From NCBI GenBank assembly GCA_035272605.1, contig DATEQM010000141.1, forward strand, positions 1 to 6,220: a stretch of DNA of 6,220 nt, in the 5' to 3' direction. Shown here in pieces: positions 1 to 6,220 of this stretch (the first letter of the stretch is position 1; each line of letters opens with the position of its first letter). Position numbers and translations under genes: made by a program. The notes beneath the pieces were generated by a model. It was given only the letters and a program-made list of their open reading frames with translations. It did no database searches and was not told where the DNA came from. The stretch is from JOPF136 sp035272605 (lineage in GTDB: Bacteria; Acidobacteriota; Terriglobia; Acidiferrales; UBA7541).

Positions 1-195
1 GAGCACGAGGCTCAGCACTAGGCAGGTGACCACGGGGAAATAAAATGTGGAGCTTTTGCCGTGCACCAGAATGTCGCCGGGAAGGCGCCCGAGGCGGAAC
101 GGCAGCTTGGAGCCCGCGTAAAGCACCGCGCCGATGACGGCCAGCATCAGGCCGACGACGATGAGGAGTTTCCCCGATTCGCGGAGTGGATCCAT
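1..195 (-). CDS. DUF2905 family small membrane protein, 3' end beyond window
   Basis: The 65 codons visible encode a small hydrophobic protein of unknown function. Residues 10-27 (LLIVVGLMLAVIGAVLYA) form a first membrane helix. A hallmark DUF2905 stretch follows (FRLGRLPGDILVHG, about 32-45), then a second membrane helix starting near FYFPVVTCLVLSLVL (51-65). Family members are usually about 65-75 residues, so only the last few residues should be missing. The ATG at 195 is the natural start, because the first helix begins about ten residues later as in relatives. Upstream in frame there is only a TTG (211-213) before a stop at 247-249. No Shine-Dalgarno sequence precedes the ATG; a TACAAT hexamer lies just 6 bases upstream. 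The gene follows ndk by 76 bases on the same strand and may be co-transcribed or have its own promoter. No biochemical role is known to me for this family. Confidence 0.85.
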   Translation of the reverse strand, partial: MDPLRESGKLLIVVGLMLAVIGAVLYAGSKLPFRLGRLPGDILVHGKSSTFYFPVVTCLVLSLVL

Positions 196-201
196 GGGCT
201 T

Positions 202-207
202 ATTGTA
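202..207 (-). promoter_or_regulatory. Candidate -10 box (TACAAT) for a leaderless DUF2905 mRNA
   Basis: On the minus strand the hexamer TACAAT (one mismatch to TATAAT) ends 6 bases before the ATG at 195. A transcript starting 6-7 bases after the box would begin at or next to the A of ATG, that is, leaderless. This fits the absence of any Shine-Dalgarno sequence. There is no recognisable -35 box at 16-18 bases upstream, so the call is weak. Confidence 0.3.
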
Positions 208-271
208 CGACAAGAGACGGGCGGCAGGCGCGGACGTGAGCGTGCGTCAGGCGACGGGGCGTGCAGCCGGG

Positions 272-691
272 TCAGACCAGTTCGTGACCGGAAAAAAAGT
301 AGCCGATTTCGAAGGCTGCCGTTCCCGGCGCGTCGGAGCCGTGGGTGCAATTGTTCTGAATGCTGGCGCCGAGGTCGCGGCGGATGGTGCCGGGCGCAGC
401 CTTGGCGGGATCGGTAGCGCCCATGGTGTCGCGCCATTTCGCGATGGCGTTTTCCGCTTCCAATACCATGACCACGGACTTGCCGGAACTCATGAAGGCG
501 GTCAACTCGGCGAAAAAAGGGCGCTCGCGGTGCACGGCGTAGAACCCTTCGGCTTCGCCGCGGCTCATGCGCAGGGATTTGATGGCGATGATGGAGAACC
601 CGGCCTTGTGGATGCGAGAGAGAATCTCTCCGGTGAGCCCGCGGCTCACCGCGTCCGGCTTGATGATTGCGAAAGTACGCTCCGTGGCCAT
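272..691 (-). CDS. ndk: Nucleoside diphosphate kinase
   Basis: This cytoplasmic enzyme transfers the gamma phosphate between nucleoside triphosphates and diphosphates through a phospho-histidine, keeping NTP and dNTP pools balanced. The protein is 139 residues, typical for bacterial Ndk. It starts MATERTFAIIKPDAV, with the nucleotide-contacting Lys11 in KPDAV. The catalytic motif is NCTHGSDAPGTAAFEI at 114-129, with active-site His117 (same number as in E. coli), Ser119, and Glu128, which hydrogen-bonds the histidine in known structures. The usual HGSDSxE is HGSDAPG here, so Ser121 and the following Glu are replaced. An in-frame ATG at 715 exists, but the ATG at 691 is chosen. It gives the canonical N-terminus and has GAGGA at 700-704, 8 bases upstream. 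The gene lies 24 bases after sucD and is almost certainly in the same transcript. Confidence 0.97.
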   Translation of the reverse strand: MATERTFAIIKPDAVSRGLTGEILSRIHKAGFSIIAIKSLRMSRGEAEGFYAVHRERPFFAELTAFMSSGKSVVMVLEAENAIAKWRDTMGATDPAKAAPGTIRRDLGASIQNNCTHGSDAPGTAAFEIGYFFSGHELV

Positions 692-715
692 CCAGCGAAT
701 CCTCGTTTCCCGCAC

Positions 716-1584
716 TTATCCTTTCAGTTTTTTTGCCACCGTTGCGCCGATTTCCGCGGGGCTTTGCACGGTGGCGATTCCGGCTGCGGCCATGGCCGCA
801 TACTTGTCTTTCGCAGTGCCCTGGCCGCCGCTGATGATGGCGCCGGCATGGCCCATGCGGCGCCCCGGCGGGGCCGTCTGGCCGGCGATGAAGCCGACCA
901 CGGGTTTCTTGACGTGTTCCTTGATGTAGGCCGCCGCGATTTCTTCTGCGTTGCCGCCGATCTCGCCGATGAGGACGATGGCGTGCGTTTCGGGGTCGGC
1001 ATTGAAGAGCTGGATGGCTTCGAGGAACGACGTGCCGATAATGGGGTCGCCGCCGATGCCGATGCAGGTGGATTGGCCGATGCCGAGCTGCGTCAATTGG
1101 CCCACAGCTTCGTAGGTGAGCGTGCCGCTGCGACTCACTACGCCCACGTTGCCCTGCTTGTGGATGCGGCCGGGCATGATACCGATCTTGCACTTACCCG
1201 GCGAGATGATGCCCGGGCAGTTCGGGCCAATGAGCCGTGTGCGGCCGCCGCGGATTACGTTCCAGACGCACATCATGTCCACCGCGGGGATGCCTTCCGT
1301 GATGCAAACGACCAGGGGGATGCCCGCGTCCGCAGCTTCGAGAATGGCGTCGGCGGCAAACGGCGGCGGCACGAAAATAATGGAAACGTCCGCGCCGGTG
1401 GCCTTCACCGCATCGGCGACGGTATTGAAGACGGGGCGATCCAGATGCTGCGTGCCGCCTTTGCCAGGAGTGACTCCGCCGACGACCTTCGTGCCGTACT
1501 CGATCATCTGGGAGGCGTGGAAGCTGCCTTCACGGCCAGTAAAACCCTGCACCAGCACCTTAGAATTCTGATCCACGAGCACGC

Positions 1585-1588
<4 letters not shown>
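716..1588 (-). CDS. sucD: Succinyl-CoA synthetase (ADP/GDP-forming), alpha subunit
   Basis: The alpha subunit binds CoA and carries the phosphorylated histidine in the TCA-cycle step succinyl-CoA + NDP + Pi to succinate + NTP + CoA. The protein has 290 residues, close to E. coli SucD. An N-terminal CoA-binding Rossmann domain begins near residue 7, with QGFTGREGSFH at 14-24 and GGVTPGKGGTQH at 37-48. The ligase domain contains GPNCPGIISPGKCKIGIMPG (121-140), SRSGTLTYE (152-160) and the active-site segment GHAGAIISGGQGTA (246-259), with His247 matching E. coli His246. Its ATG overlaps the sucC stop in an ATGA (1585-1588). With only a weak GGCGGTG upstream, translation is probably coupled to sucC, which suits an equimolar alpha-beta complex. 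It ends in TAA 24 bases before ndk. Confidence 0.98.
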
Positions 1589-2754
<1,166 letters not shown>

Positions 2755-2771
2755 GGGGCATCCGCCAGTGC

Positions 2772-2777
2772 TAGAAT
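2772..2777 (+). promoter_or_regulatory. Candidate -10 box (TAGAAT) for trpD
   Basis: TAGAAT, one mismatch from TATAAT, lies about 70 bases upstream of the trpD GTG and would give a leader of roughly 60 bases. No convincing -35 box is visible at 16-18 bases upstream. The same hexamer occurs in the other divergent gap at 5875-5880, again facing the plus-strand gene. Confidence 0.25.
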
Positions 2778-2799
2778 CGGTGCGGCTCGAAAACGGGCC

Positions 2800-2829
2800 A
2801 GTCTACATGCAAACGCGCGGCGGCGGCAA
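2800..2829 (-). promoter_or_regulatory. Weak candidate promoter for sucCD-ndk
   Basis: On the minus strand, TTGCCG (2824-2829) and TAGACT (2800-2805) are separated by 18 bases. Each matches the sigma-70 consensus at about four of six positions or fewer. A start near 2793 would leave a leader of roughly 40 bases before sucC. The -35 half overlaps the hairpin at 2822-2836, so this promoter and the trpD leader share sequence. The call rests on similarity alone. Confidence 0.25.
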
Positions 2830-2848
2830 GGCCGCCGAACCCCTGTGA
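2807..2848 (+). other. 13-codon mini-ORF overlapping the trpD start
   Basis: An ATG at 2807 opens a reading frame MQTRGGGKAAEPL that ends at a TGA (2846-2848). This stop overlaps the trpD GTG (2845-2847) in a GTGA, the same geometry used for coupled genes. It contains no tryptophan codon, so it is not a classical trp attenuator leader. It lacks a good Shine-Dalgarno sequence, and its glycine/alanine-rich content is what GC-rich non-coding DNA would give. It may be chance. Confidence 0.2.
2822..2836 (+). promoter_or_regulatory. Hairpin at the trpD translation start
   Basis: GGCGGC (2822-2827) and GCCGCC (2831-2836) pair perfectly around an AAG loop, ending 8 bases before the GTG of trpD. The loop and first base of the right arm contain AAGG, the only Shine-Dalgarno-like bases near this start, about 13 bases away. 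Folding could hold or present this site. A regulatory role is inferred only. Confidence 0.35.
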
Positions 2849-3876
2849 TCCTCGACGCTCTCGAAACCATTGTCCACGGGAAGAATTTGTCGCGTGCGGA
2901 GGCGGACGCGGCGATGGAGGAGATTCTTTCCGGCCGCGCCGGGGATGGGGAAATAGCCTCGCTGCTCGCCGCGCTTCGCCAGAAAGGTGAAACTATCGAA
3001 GAATTGGTGGGATTCGCCACGGCGATGCGGCGCCATGCGGCTCCCGTGTTTTCGTCGCCGCGGGGGGCGGGACAGGAGCGGCTGGTGGACACGTGCGGGA
3101 CGGGCGGGGACGGCAAAGGCACGTTCAATATTTCCACCTGCGCGGCGCTGGTGGCCGCGGGAGCGGGAGCACGAGTGGCCAAGCACGGCAATCGATCCAT
3201 CAGTTCCAGGGCCGGCTCCGCCGACGTGCTGGAAGCGATGGGAGTGTGCATCACGCTTTCGCCGCTGCGCATGGGCGAGGCGGTGGAGCGGCTGGGAATT
3301 GGATTTTTCTTTGCGCCGGCGGTTCACGCGGCCATGAAACATGCGATGAAAGCGCGACAGCAGCTCCAGGGGCGCACGGTGTTCAATCTGCTGGGGCCTC
3401 TGACGAATCCCGCCGGGGCGCGGGCGCAGGTGGCTGGAGTGTTTGCGGCAGGGGTGGTGGAACTCGTGGCGCGGGCGCTCGGCGAGTTGGGCGTGGAGCG
3501 CGCCTTCGTGGTGCACGGCGCGGATGGGTTGGATGAAATTTCGATTTCGGGAGAAACGCAGGTGGCCGAGGTGCGGGAGGGTGCGGTGCGGAGCTACACG
3601 GTCACGCCGGAGGATTTCGGGGTGTCGCGCTCGCCAATCGAAGAGATTGCCGGAGGGGATCCTGCCGCGAATGCTGAGATGATCCGCTGGGTGCTGGGCG
3701 GGCAGCGCGGGGCGCGGCGGGACGTGGTGCTGGCGAATGCCGCAGCGGCGATGGTGGCCGCGGGACTGGCCGCTGATTTCGCGTGCGGCGCGCGTCTGGC
3801 AGCGGAATCGATTGATTCCGGGGCCGCGCGGAGGAAGCTCGACGAACTGGTGGCATTCTGCAACCAAGCGGGCTGA
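2845..3876 (+). CDS. trpD: Anthranilate phosphoribosyltransferase
   Basis: TrpD joins anthranilate to PRPP, giving phosphoribosyl-anthranilate, the second committed step of tryptophan synthesis, in the cytoplasm. The 343-residue length is usual for the stand-alone enzyme. The N-terminal helical domain includes LSGRAGDGEIASLLAALRQK (28-47) followed by GETIEELVGF. The PRPP loop is VDTCGTGGDGKGTFNIST (81-98). Then come KHGNRSISSRAGSADVLEAMG (113-133), the anthranilate-site region with Arg171, RTVFNLLGPLTNPAGA (177-192), and the metal-binding HGADGLDEIS (224-233). The GTG start is preferred because the conserved N-terminus begins there; the next in-frame ATG (2914) would remove about 23 residues. 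The frame stays open far upstream, but that part is antisense to sucC. No other trp gene adjoins it: sucC is divergent and the next gene convergent, so it is probably transcribed alone. Confidence 0.96.
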   Translation: MILDALETIVHGKNLSRAEADAAMEEILSGRAGDGEIASLLAALRQKGETIEELVGFATAMRRHAAPVFSSPRGAGQERLVDTCGTGGDGKGTFNISTCAALVAAGAGARVAKHGNRSISSRAGSADVLEAMGVCITLSPLRMGEAVERLGIGFFFAPAVHAAMKHAMKARQQLQGRTVFNLLGPLTNPAGARAQVAGVFAAGVVELVARALGELGVERAFVVHGADGLDEISISGETQVAEVREGAVRSYTVTPEDFGVSRSPIEEIAGGDPAANAEMIRWVLGGQRGARRDVVLANAAAAMVAAGLAADFACGARLAAESIDSGAARRKLDELVAFCNQAG

Positions 3877-3895
3877 AAGCAGCAGCGGGCCGTCA

Positions 3896-3917
3896 GGACG
3901 GACACTTCGGTCCGCCC
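3896..3917. terminator. Hairpin in the convergent gap after trpD and the ABC permease
   Basis: CGGAC (3899-3903) and GTCCG (3910-3914) pair around ACTTCG, and GG/CC (3896-3897 with 3916-3917) extends the stem across one A/C mismatch. A second, mutually exclusive fold, CCGT/ACGG at 3890-3901, overlaps it. Placement between two converging genes suggests transcription ending from both sides. Neither strand has a U-tract after the stem, so this is not a standard intrinsic terminator. Confidence 0.35.
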
Positions 3918-3946
3918 GAAATTCCGGCGGAGGGGAAAATATCCGC

Positions 3947-4702
3947 TTACTCCTGGCGGTTGAGGACGCGTACGGCCAGGAGCGATGCGAGGACAGCGAA
4001 GGCGGCGAAGCCAGCCGCTTCGATGGCCACGCGGCGCGGGTCGCCGAGTCCGATGGTGGCGTAGCGGAGCACGTCCACCTGCCAGGTGATGGGATTGGCC
4101 AGGGCGGCCCGGGCGAACCAGCGGGGCAGCGGGGCCGTGGGATAAAACATGGAGCTAAGAAAGATCAGCACGAAGTAGAGAATCGAGGTGACGGCGTTGA
4201 ACGCATCGTTGCGGCGGATGCGCAGCGCCAGGGCCGCATACAGGTAGAACCACGCGGAAGGACCGAGCACCAGCATGGGAACGAGCAGCCAGGCGCGGCT
4301 CCCCAGGATGGGCACGTGGAGCAAAAAGCGCGCGGCCGCCAGGGTGAGCGCAGCCTGGGCCAGGGCGAGCGACACGGTAAACAGCATGCGCCCGAACAGA
4401 TATTGCGCGCGGGTCATGGGATAGGTGAGCATCTCGTAGAAAATGCCGTTGTCGCGGTCCATGAAAAACGACCAGGCGGTGTTTGAGGGGATGGCGAAAC
4501 TGCCCAGACCCAGGCAGCCGGCGAGAAAGAATGCGTTGTAGTCCAGGCCGCCGGCGCCGAAGTGCACGCCGAGCGCGGCATCAATCCCCACGCCGAAGAC
4601 GAGCAGATTGATCATGGGGTAGCACAAATCCCACACTACGAAAGTGAGATTGGTGGCGCGAATCCGGGCGTCACGATAGAGCACTGCGGCTATGGCTGAC
4701 AT
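3947..4702 (-). CDS. ABC-2 type transporter permease
   Basis: This is the membrane subunit of an ABC exporter of the DrrB/NodJ type. The 251 residues contain about six hydrophobic helices, near 20-40, 57-78, 105-127, 137-160, 169-187 and 224-245. Two family landmarks are visible. One is the amphipathic coupling segment NGIFYEMLTYPMTRAQYLFG (85-104), which corresponds to the usual 'E..L..P.sR' motif before the third helix. The other is the late loop ANPITWQVDVLRYATIG (202-218), which matches 'NP.ty.vd.lR'. The ATG at 4702 has a strong AGGAG (4709-4713) 6 bases upstream, which fixes the start. The ATPase gene lies 138 bases upstream on the same strand, so the two probably form a complex of two permeases and two ATPases. 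The substrate cannot be read from the sequence; drugs, lipids or polysaccharides are all possible in this family. Confidence 0.92.
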   Translation of the reverse strand: MSAIAAVLYRDARIRATNLTFVVWDLCYPMINLLVFGVGIDAALGVHFGAGGLDYNAFFLAGCLGLGSFAIPSNTAWSFFMDRDNGIFYEMLTYPMTRAQYLFGRMLFTVSLALAQAALTLAAARFLLHVPILGSRAWLLVPMLVLGPSAWFYLYAALALRIRRNDAFNAVTSILYFVLIFLSSMFYPTAPLPRWFARAALANPITWQVDVLRYATIGLGDPRRVAIEAAGFAAFAVLASLLAVRVLNRQE

Positions 4703-4708
4703 TGTTCT

Positions 4709-4713
4709 CTCCT
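4709..4713 (-). promoter_or_regulatory. Strong ribosome binding site of the ABC permease
   Basis: AGGAG within a purine run (GGAGAGGAGAG), 6 bases before the ATG at 4702, is one of the two best Shine-Dalgarno sequences in the window. It indicates that the permease is translated independently rather than by coupling to the distant ATPase stop. Confidence 0.75.
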
Positions 4714-4815
4714 CTCCGAATTTCCATGCCTACGGTTCTCGCAACGATTGGGACCGCCAGCGGCTTTTGTGATGGCAGCGTCGCGCCAGCGGCCATGCGC
4801 CCCGGCGGGCGATCG

Positions 4816-4839
4816 AAAAAGAGCCGGCGAGACGCCGGC
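4816..4839 (-). terminator. Intrinsic-terminator-like hairpin between ATPase and permease genes
   Basis: On the minus strand, GCCGGCG and CGCCGGC (7 perfect GC pairs, 4823-4839) enclose a TCT loop and are followed after two bases by TTTTT (4816-4820). This is the layout of an intrinsic terminator. It begins right after the TAG stop of the ATPase gene (4841-4843). It could stop or reduce transcription into the permease, or stabilise the 3' end of a processed ATPase message. The three-base loop is tight and the U-run short, so efficiency may be partial. Confidence 0.5.
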
Positions 4840-4840
4840 G

Positions 4841-5797
4841 CTACAAAACCTGTCCGCGATCCTTTTGCAATAGCTCCACGAAGACGTCTTCCAGGCTTGC
4901 GCCGCCGACTTCGACGCGCAGGACGCGGCCCTGGCTGGCCAGCGCGCCCACGGCATCGAGGACGTTTCCGTCTTTCGCCTTGTAGGCGACCTCGATGGTG
5001 TTCTGGCTGGCCGAAAAGCGGAGCGGGGCGAGGGCGCGGACGGCGGCGTCGATCCCCTGGGGCATCTCGGCAAAGGTGAGGGTGATTTCGTAGACGCCTT
5101 CCGAGAGCATCTTCAAAGCGTGCAAATCGCCGCGGGCCACCTGCCGGCCCTGATTCACGATCAGGATGTCGTCGCACAATTCCTCCGCTTCGCTGAGGAT
5201 GTGCGTGGTGAGGATAATGGTGCGGCCGCCGCGCGCCTCTTCGCGCAGCCACGCCATGACCTGGCGCTTGAGCAACGCGTCCATTCCGGTGGAAAATTCG
5301 TCCAGAAAGACGACCGGGGTTTTCACCAGAAAGATTTTTCCCACCTGCACGCGGCGGCGGGAGCCGCCGCTGAGGTCCTGCACCTTGCGCCCCGCGTCCT
5401 GCACAATCTGGAAACGCTCCATGATTTCGTCGGTGCGGCGGCGGGCCTCGGGGGCGGGGACGCCAAAAAAGCGGGCATAAGTGAGAAGGTTGTCGCGCAC
5501 GCTCAGAAAAAGCTCCGCGGCGGATTCCTGAAGGACCACGGAAATGTTGCGGCGGACGTCGAGCGGGCGCGCGACCACGTCGAAGCCCATGACGGCGGCG
5601 CTGCCACTGGTGGGCCGCAGGAGGGTGTTCAGAACTTTGAGCGTGGTGGTCTTTCCCGCGCCATTGGGGCCGAGCAGGCCGAAGATGGCGCCGGGAGCAA
5701 CGGAAAAGCTGAGCCCGTCGAGCGCGCGGACGGGCGGGCCGCCCTTGGGGTGGTACAGCTTCACCAGGCTGGAAACTTCGATTGCCAGAGCGTTCAT
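4841..5797 (-). CDS. ABC transporter ATP-binding protein (DrrA-like)
   Basis: This is the cytoplasmic ATPase that powers the exporter with the downstream permease. The protein has 318 residues. Nucleotide-binding motifs appear in order: Walker A GPNGAGKT (43-50), Q-loop Gln90 in VVLQES, signature LSGGS (142-146), Walker B FLDE with Glu167, D-loop STGMD, and switch His199 in TTHILSEAEELCDD. Two positions depart from the usual form: the signature ends in Ser where Gln is common (LSGGQ), and Walker B reads LDEF where LDEP is usual. Residues 235-318 form the C-terminal extension typical of drug-exporter ATPases, ending SLEDVFVELL. The ATG at 5797 is chosen because the domain begins there; GAAGG (5807-5811) lies 9 bases upstream. 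The frame is open to 5905, but the extra 36 residues are low-complexity Arg/Gly-rich and unlike the family. Confidence 0.94.
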   Translation of the reverse strand: MNALAIEVSSLVKLYHPKGGPPVRALDGLSFSVAPGAIFGLLGPNGAGKTTTLKVLNTLLRPTSGSAAVMGFDVVARPLDVRRNISVVLQESAAELFLSVRDNLLTYARFFGVPAPEARRRTDEIMERFQIVQDAGRKVQDLSGGSRRRVQVGKIFLVKTPVVFLDEFSTGMDALLKRQVMAWLREEARGGRTIILTTHILSEAEELCDDILIVNQGRQVARGDLHALKMLSEGVYEITLTFAEMPQGIDAAVRALAPLRFSASQNTIEVAYKAKDGNVLDAVGALASQGRVLRVEVGGASLEDVFVELLQKDRGQVL

Positions 5798-5948
5798 GAC
5801 ATCCGACCTTCGCTTTCTGCGCGCGCCACCGGCGCGGGAACCGGGAAAATGCCGGGGAACCGGCGAGTAGAGGATAGAATGGCCACCCTCGCGGGCGGCC
5901 GTCACATGGCGTGGCGGAGGTCCGCCGGATTACAGGAGGACGGGTGCA
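5798..5948. promoter_or_regulatory. Divergent control region between ABC exporter and M20 peptidase
   Basis: These 151 bases must hold the start signals for both directions. They contain a repeated GGGAACCGG (5836-5844 and 5855-5863), a hairpin GCCGG-GGAA-CCGGC with a GNRA-type loop (5851-5864), and an inverted repeat GGCGGA/TCCGCC (5913-5926) just before the peptidase ribosome site. A TAGAAT (5875-5880) could be a plus-strand -10 box, and TATCCT (5871-5876) could serve the minus strand. No clear -35 boxes are seen. Operator function is inferred from symmetry only. Confidence 0.35.
5934..5939 (+). promoter_or_regulatory. Ribosome binding site of the M20 peptidase gene
   Basis: A full AGGAGG lies 9 bases before the ATG at 5949. 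This fixes the start of the plus-strand gene and supports it as real even though it is cut by the window edge. Confidence 0.8.
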
Positions 5949-6220
5949 ATGACGACGCGGATGTTGATCTTCATGGGGCTGTTCCTGTCGCTGACCACGG
6001 CACTTTACGCGGACGGGCCGCAGAAGTCAACGGCGGCGCGGTCCGCTGTAAGCGCCGCGGAGGCGGCCGCGGCGGTGCGCAATTACCGGGTTTCTCACCA
6101 ATACGCCATCATCCGCGAATTCACGGATTTTCTGGCCATCCCCAACATCGCTTCGGACGCACCCAACATCGCGCGCAACGCGGAACGATTGACGCAGATG
6201 CTGGAAGCGCGAGGCATCCG
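5949..6220 (+). CDS. Secreted M20-family metallopeptidase, N-terminal part
   Basis: Ninety codons and two bases are visible before the window ends. Residues 1-21 (MTTRMLIFMGLFLSLTTALYA) look like a signal peptide: short basic start, hydrophobic core and a small residue at the likely cut site. An Ala-rich linker follows. From about residue 47 the sequence HQYAIIREFTDFLAIPNIAS, then DAPNIARNAERLTQMLEARG, matches the opening helix region of M20/M25/M40 zinc peptidases, with the typical 'FL.IPN...' and 'N...L...L..RG' spacing. The metal ligands (H, D, E, E/D, H) come later and are not in view, so activity and substrate class (dipeptidase, carboxypeptidase or acylase) cannot be judged. The protein is probably exported to the periplasm or beyond. 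It is divergent from the ABC exporter, and no functional link is evident. Confidence 0.7.
   Translation, partial: MTTRMLIFMGLFLSLTTALYADGPQKSTAARSAVSAAEAAAAVRNYRVSHQYAIIREFTDFLAIPNIASDAPNIARNAERLTQMLEARGI

Larger units (their letters stand above)
4703..4840 (-). repeat. Spacer resembling a dispersed GC-rich intergenic repeat
   Basis: The 138 bases between the ATPase stop and the permease start hold no credible gene. From the ATPase side they contain the perfect hairpin at 4823-4839, a U-tract, a GCCCGCCGGGGC palindromic stretch, and two direct copies of CGCCAGCGGC (4755-4764 and 4784-4793). The texture matches short intergenic elements I associate with Acidobacteriota genomes, where a GCCGGCG-loop-CGCCGGC stem is followed by CTAC. 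Here the TAG stop of the ATPase gene (complement of CTA at 4841-4843) sits exactly at that edge. Whether it is truly repeated in this genome cannot be seen from one copy. Confidence 0.4.

Noticed and set aside
692..715. A longer ndk starting at the ATG at 715.
   Set aside because: It would add eight residues (MRETRIRW) not seen in the family and would begin right at the sucD stop without room for a ribosome site. The ATG at 691 has GAGGA 8 bases upstream.
147..1193. A 348-codon open frame on the minus strand in another phase over ndk/sucD.
   Set aside because: Arg/His/Pro-rich shadow frame of sucD and ndk with no domain. The true genes fill the same strand in different frames.
2807..2848. 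A classical trp attenuator leader peptide before trpD.
   Set aside because: The only short ORF has no Trp codon and no alternating terminator/antiterminator with a U-tract follows it. It is kept only as a possible coupling element.
3881..3946. A small RNA or small gene in the convergent gap.
   Set aside because: The 70-base gap has only a modest hairpin, no promoter-like boxes, and no open frame with a start and ribosome site.
4671..5252. Arg/Pro-rich open frames on both strands over the ATPase gene and the spacer (for example 4671-5252 minus and 4702-5079 plus).
   Set aside because: They are shadows of the ATPase gene continuing through the GC-rich spacer. No domain, and the permease ribosome site and start lie within them.
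5798..5905. An N-terminal extension of the ABC ATPase from the ATG at 5905.
   Set aside because: The added residues are Arg/Gly-rich and unlike ABC ATPases, and they would cover the control region and its hairpins. The ATG at 5797 fits the domain start and has GAAGG upstream.

Overview
The window is GC-rich bacterial chromosome, densely packed, with short intergenic gaps (none over about 150 bases). It looks like a housekeeping region, not a mobile island. I see no tRNA, rRNA, CRISPR array, insertion sequence or phage gene. The best guess for the host is Acidobacteriota. This rests on the gene order sucC-sucD-ndk, the style of the M20 peptidase N-terminus, and a GC-rich hairpin element between two genes that resembles dispersed repeats I associate with that phylum. 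It is an inference, not a demonstrated placement.

Layout. (1) Positions 1-2754, minus strand: a run read right to left as sucC (succinyl-CoA synthetase beta), sucD (alpha, overlapping sucC by 4 bases), ndk (nucleoside diphosphate kinase, 24 bases on) and, after a 76-base gap, a small DUF2905 membrane protein cut by the window edge. (2) Positions 2755-2844: a divergent control region. (3) Positions 2845-3876, plus strand: a stand-alone trpD with a GTG start. (4) Positions 3877-3946: a short convergent gap with a hairpin. (5) Positions 3947-5797, minus strand: a two-gene ABC exporter, ATPase first and ABC-2 permease second, separated by a 138-base spacer holding a terminator-like hairpin. (6) Positions 5798-5948: a second divergent control region. 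(7) Positions 5949-6220, plus strand: the start of a secreted M20-family metallopeptidase that runs off the window.

How the genes work together. SucC and SucD form the TCA-cycle enzyme that makes ATP (or GTP) from succinyl-CoA, and Ndk spreads that phosphate among the nucleoside triphosphates, so the first three genes are one energy and nucleotide unit. TrpD makes phosphoribosyl-anthranilate for tryptophan and has no other trp gene beside it here. The ABC pair should form an exporter whose substrate the sequence does not reveal.

I found no clear undescribed system. The points most worth a second look are the hairpin plus U-tract between the two exporter genes, the unusual start region of trpD (hairpin, 13-codon mini-ORF and GTGA overlap), and a possible leaderless start for the DUF2905 gene.
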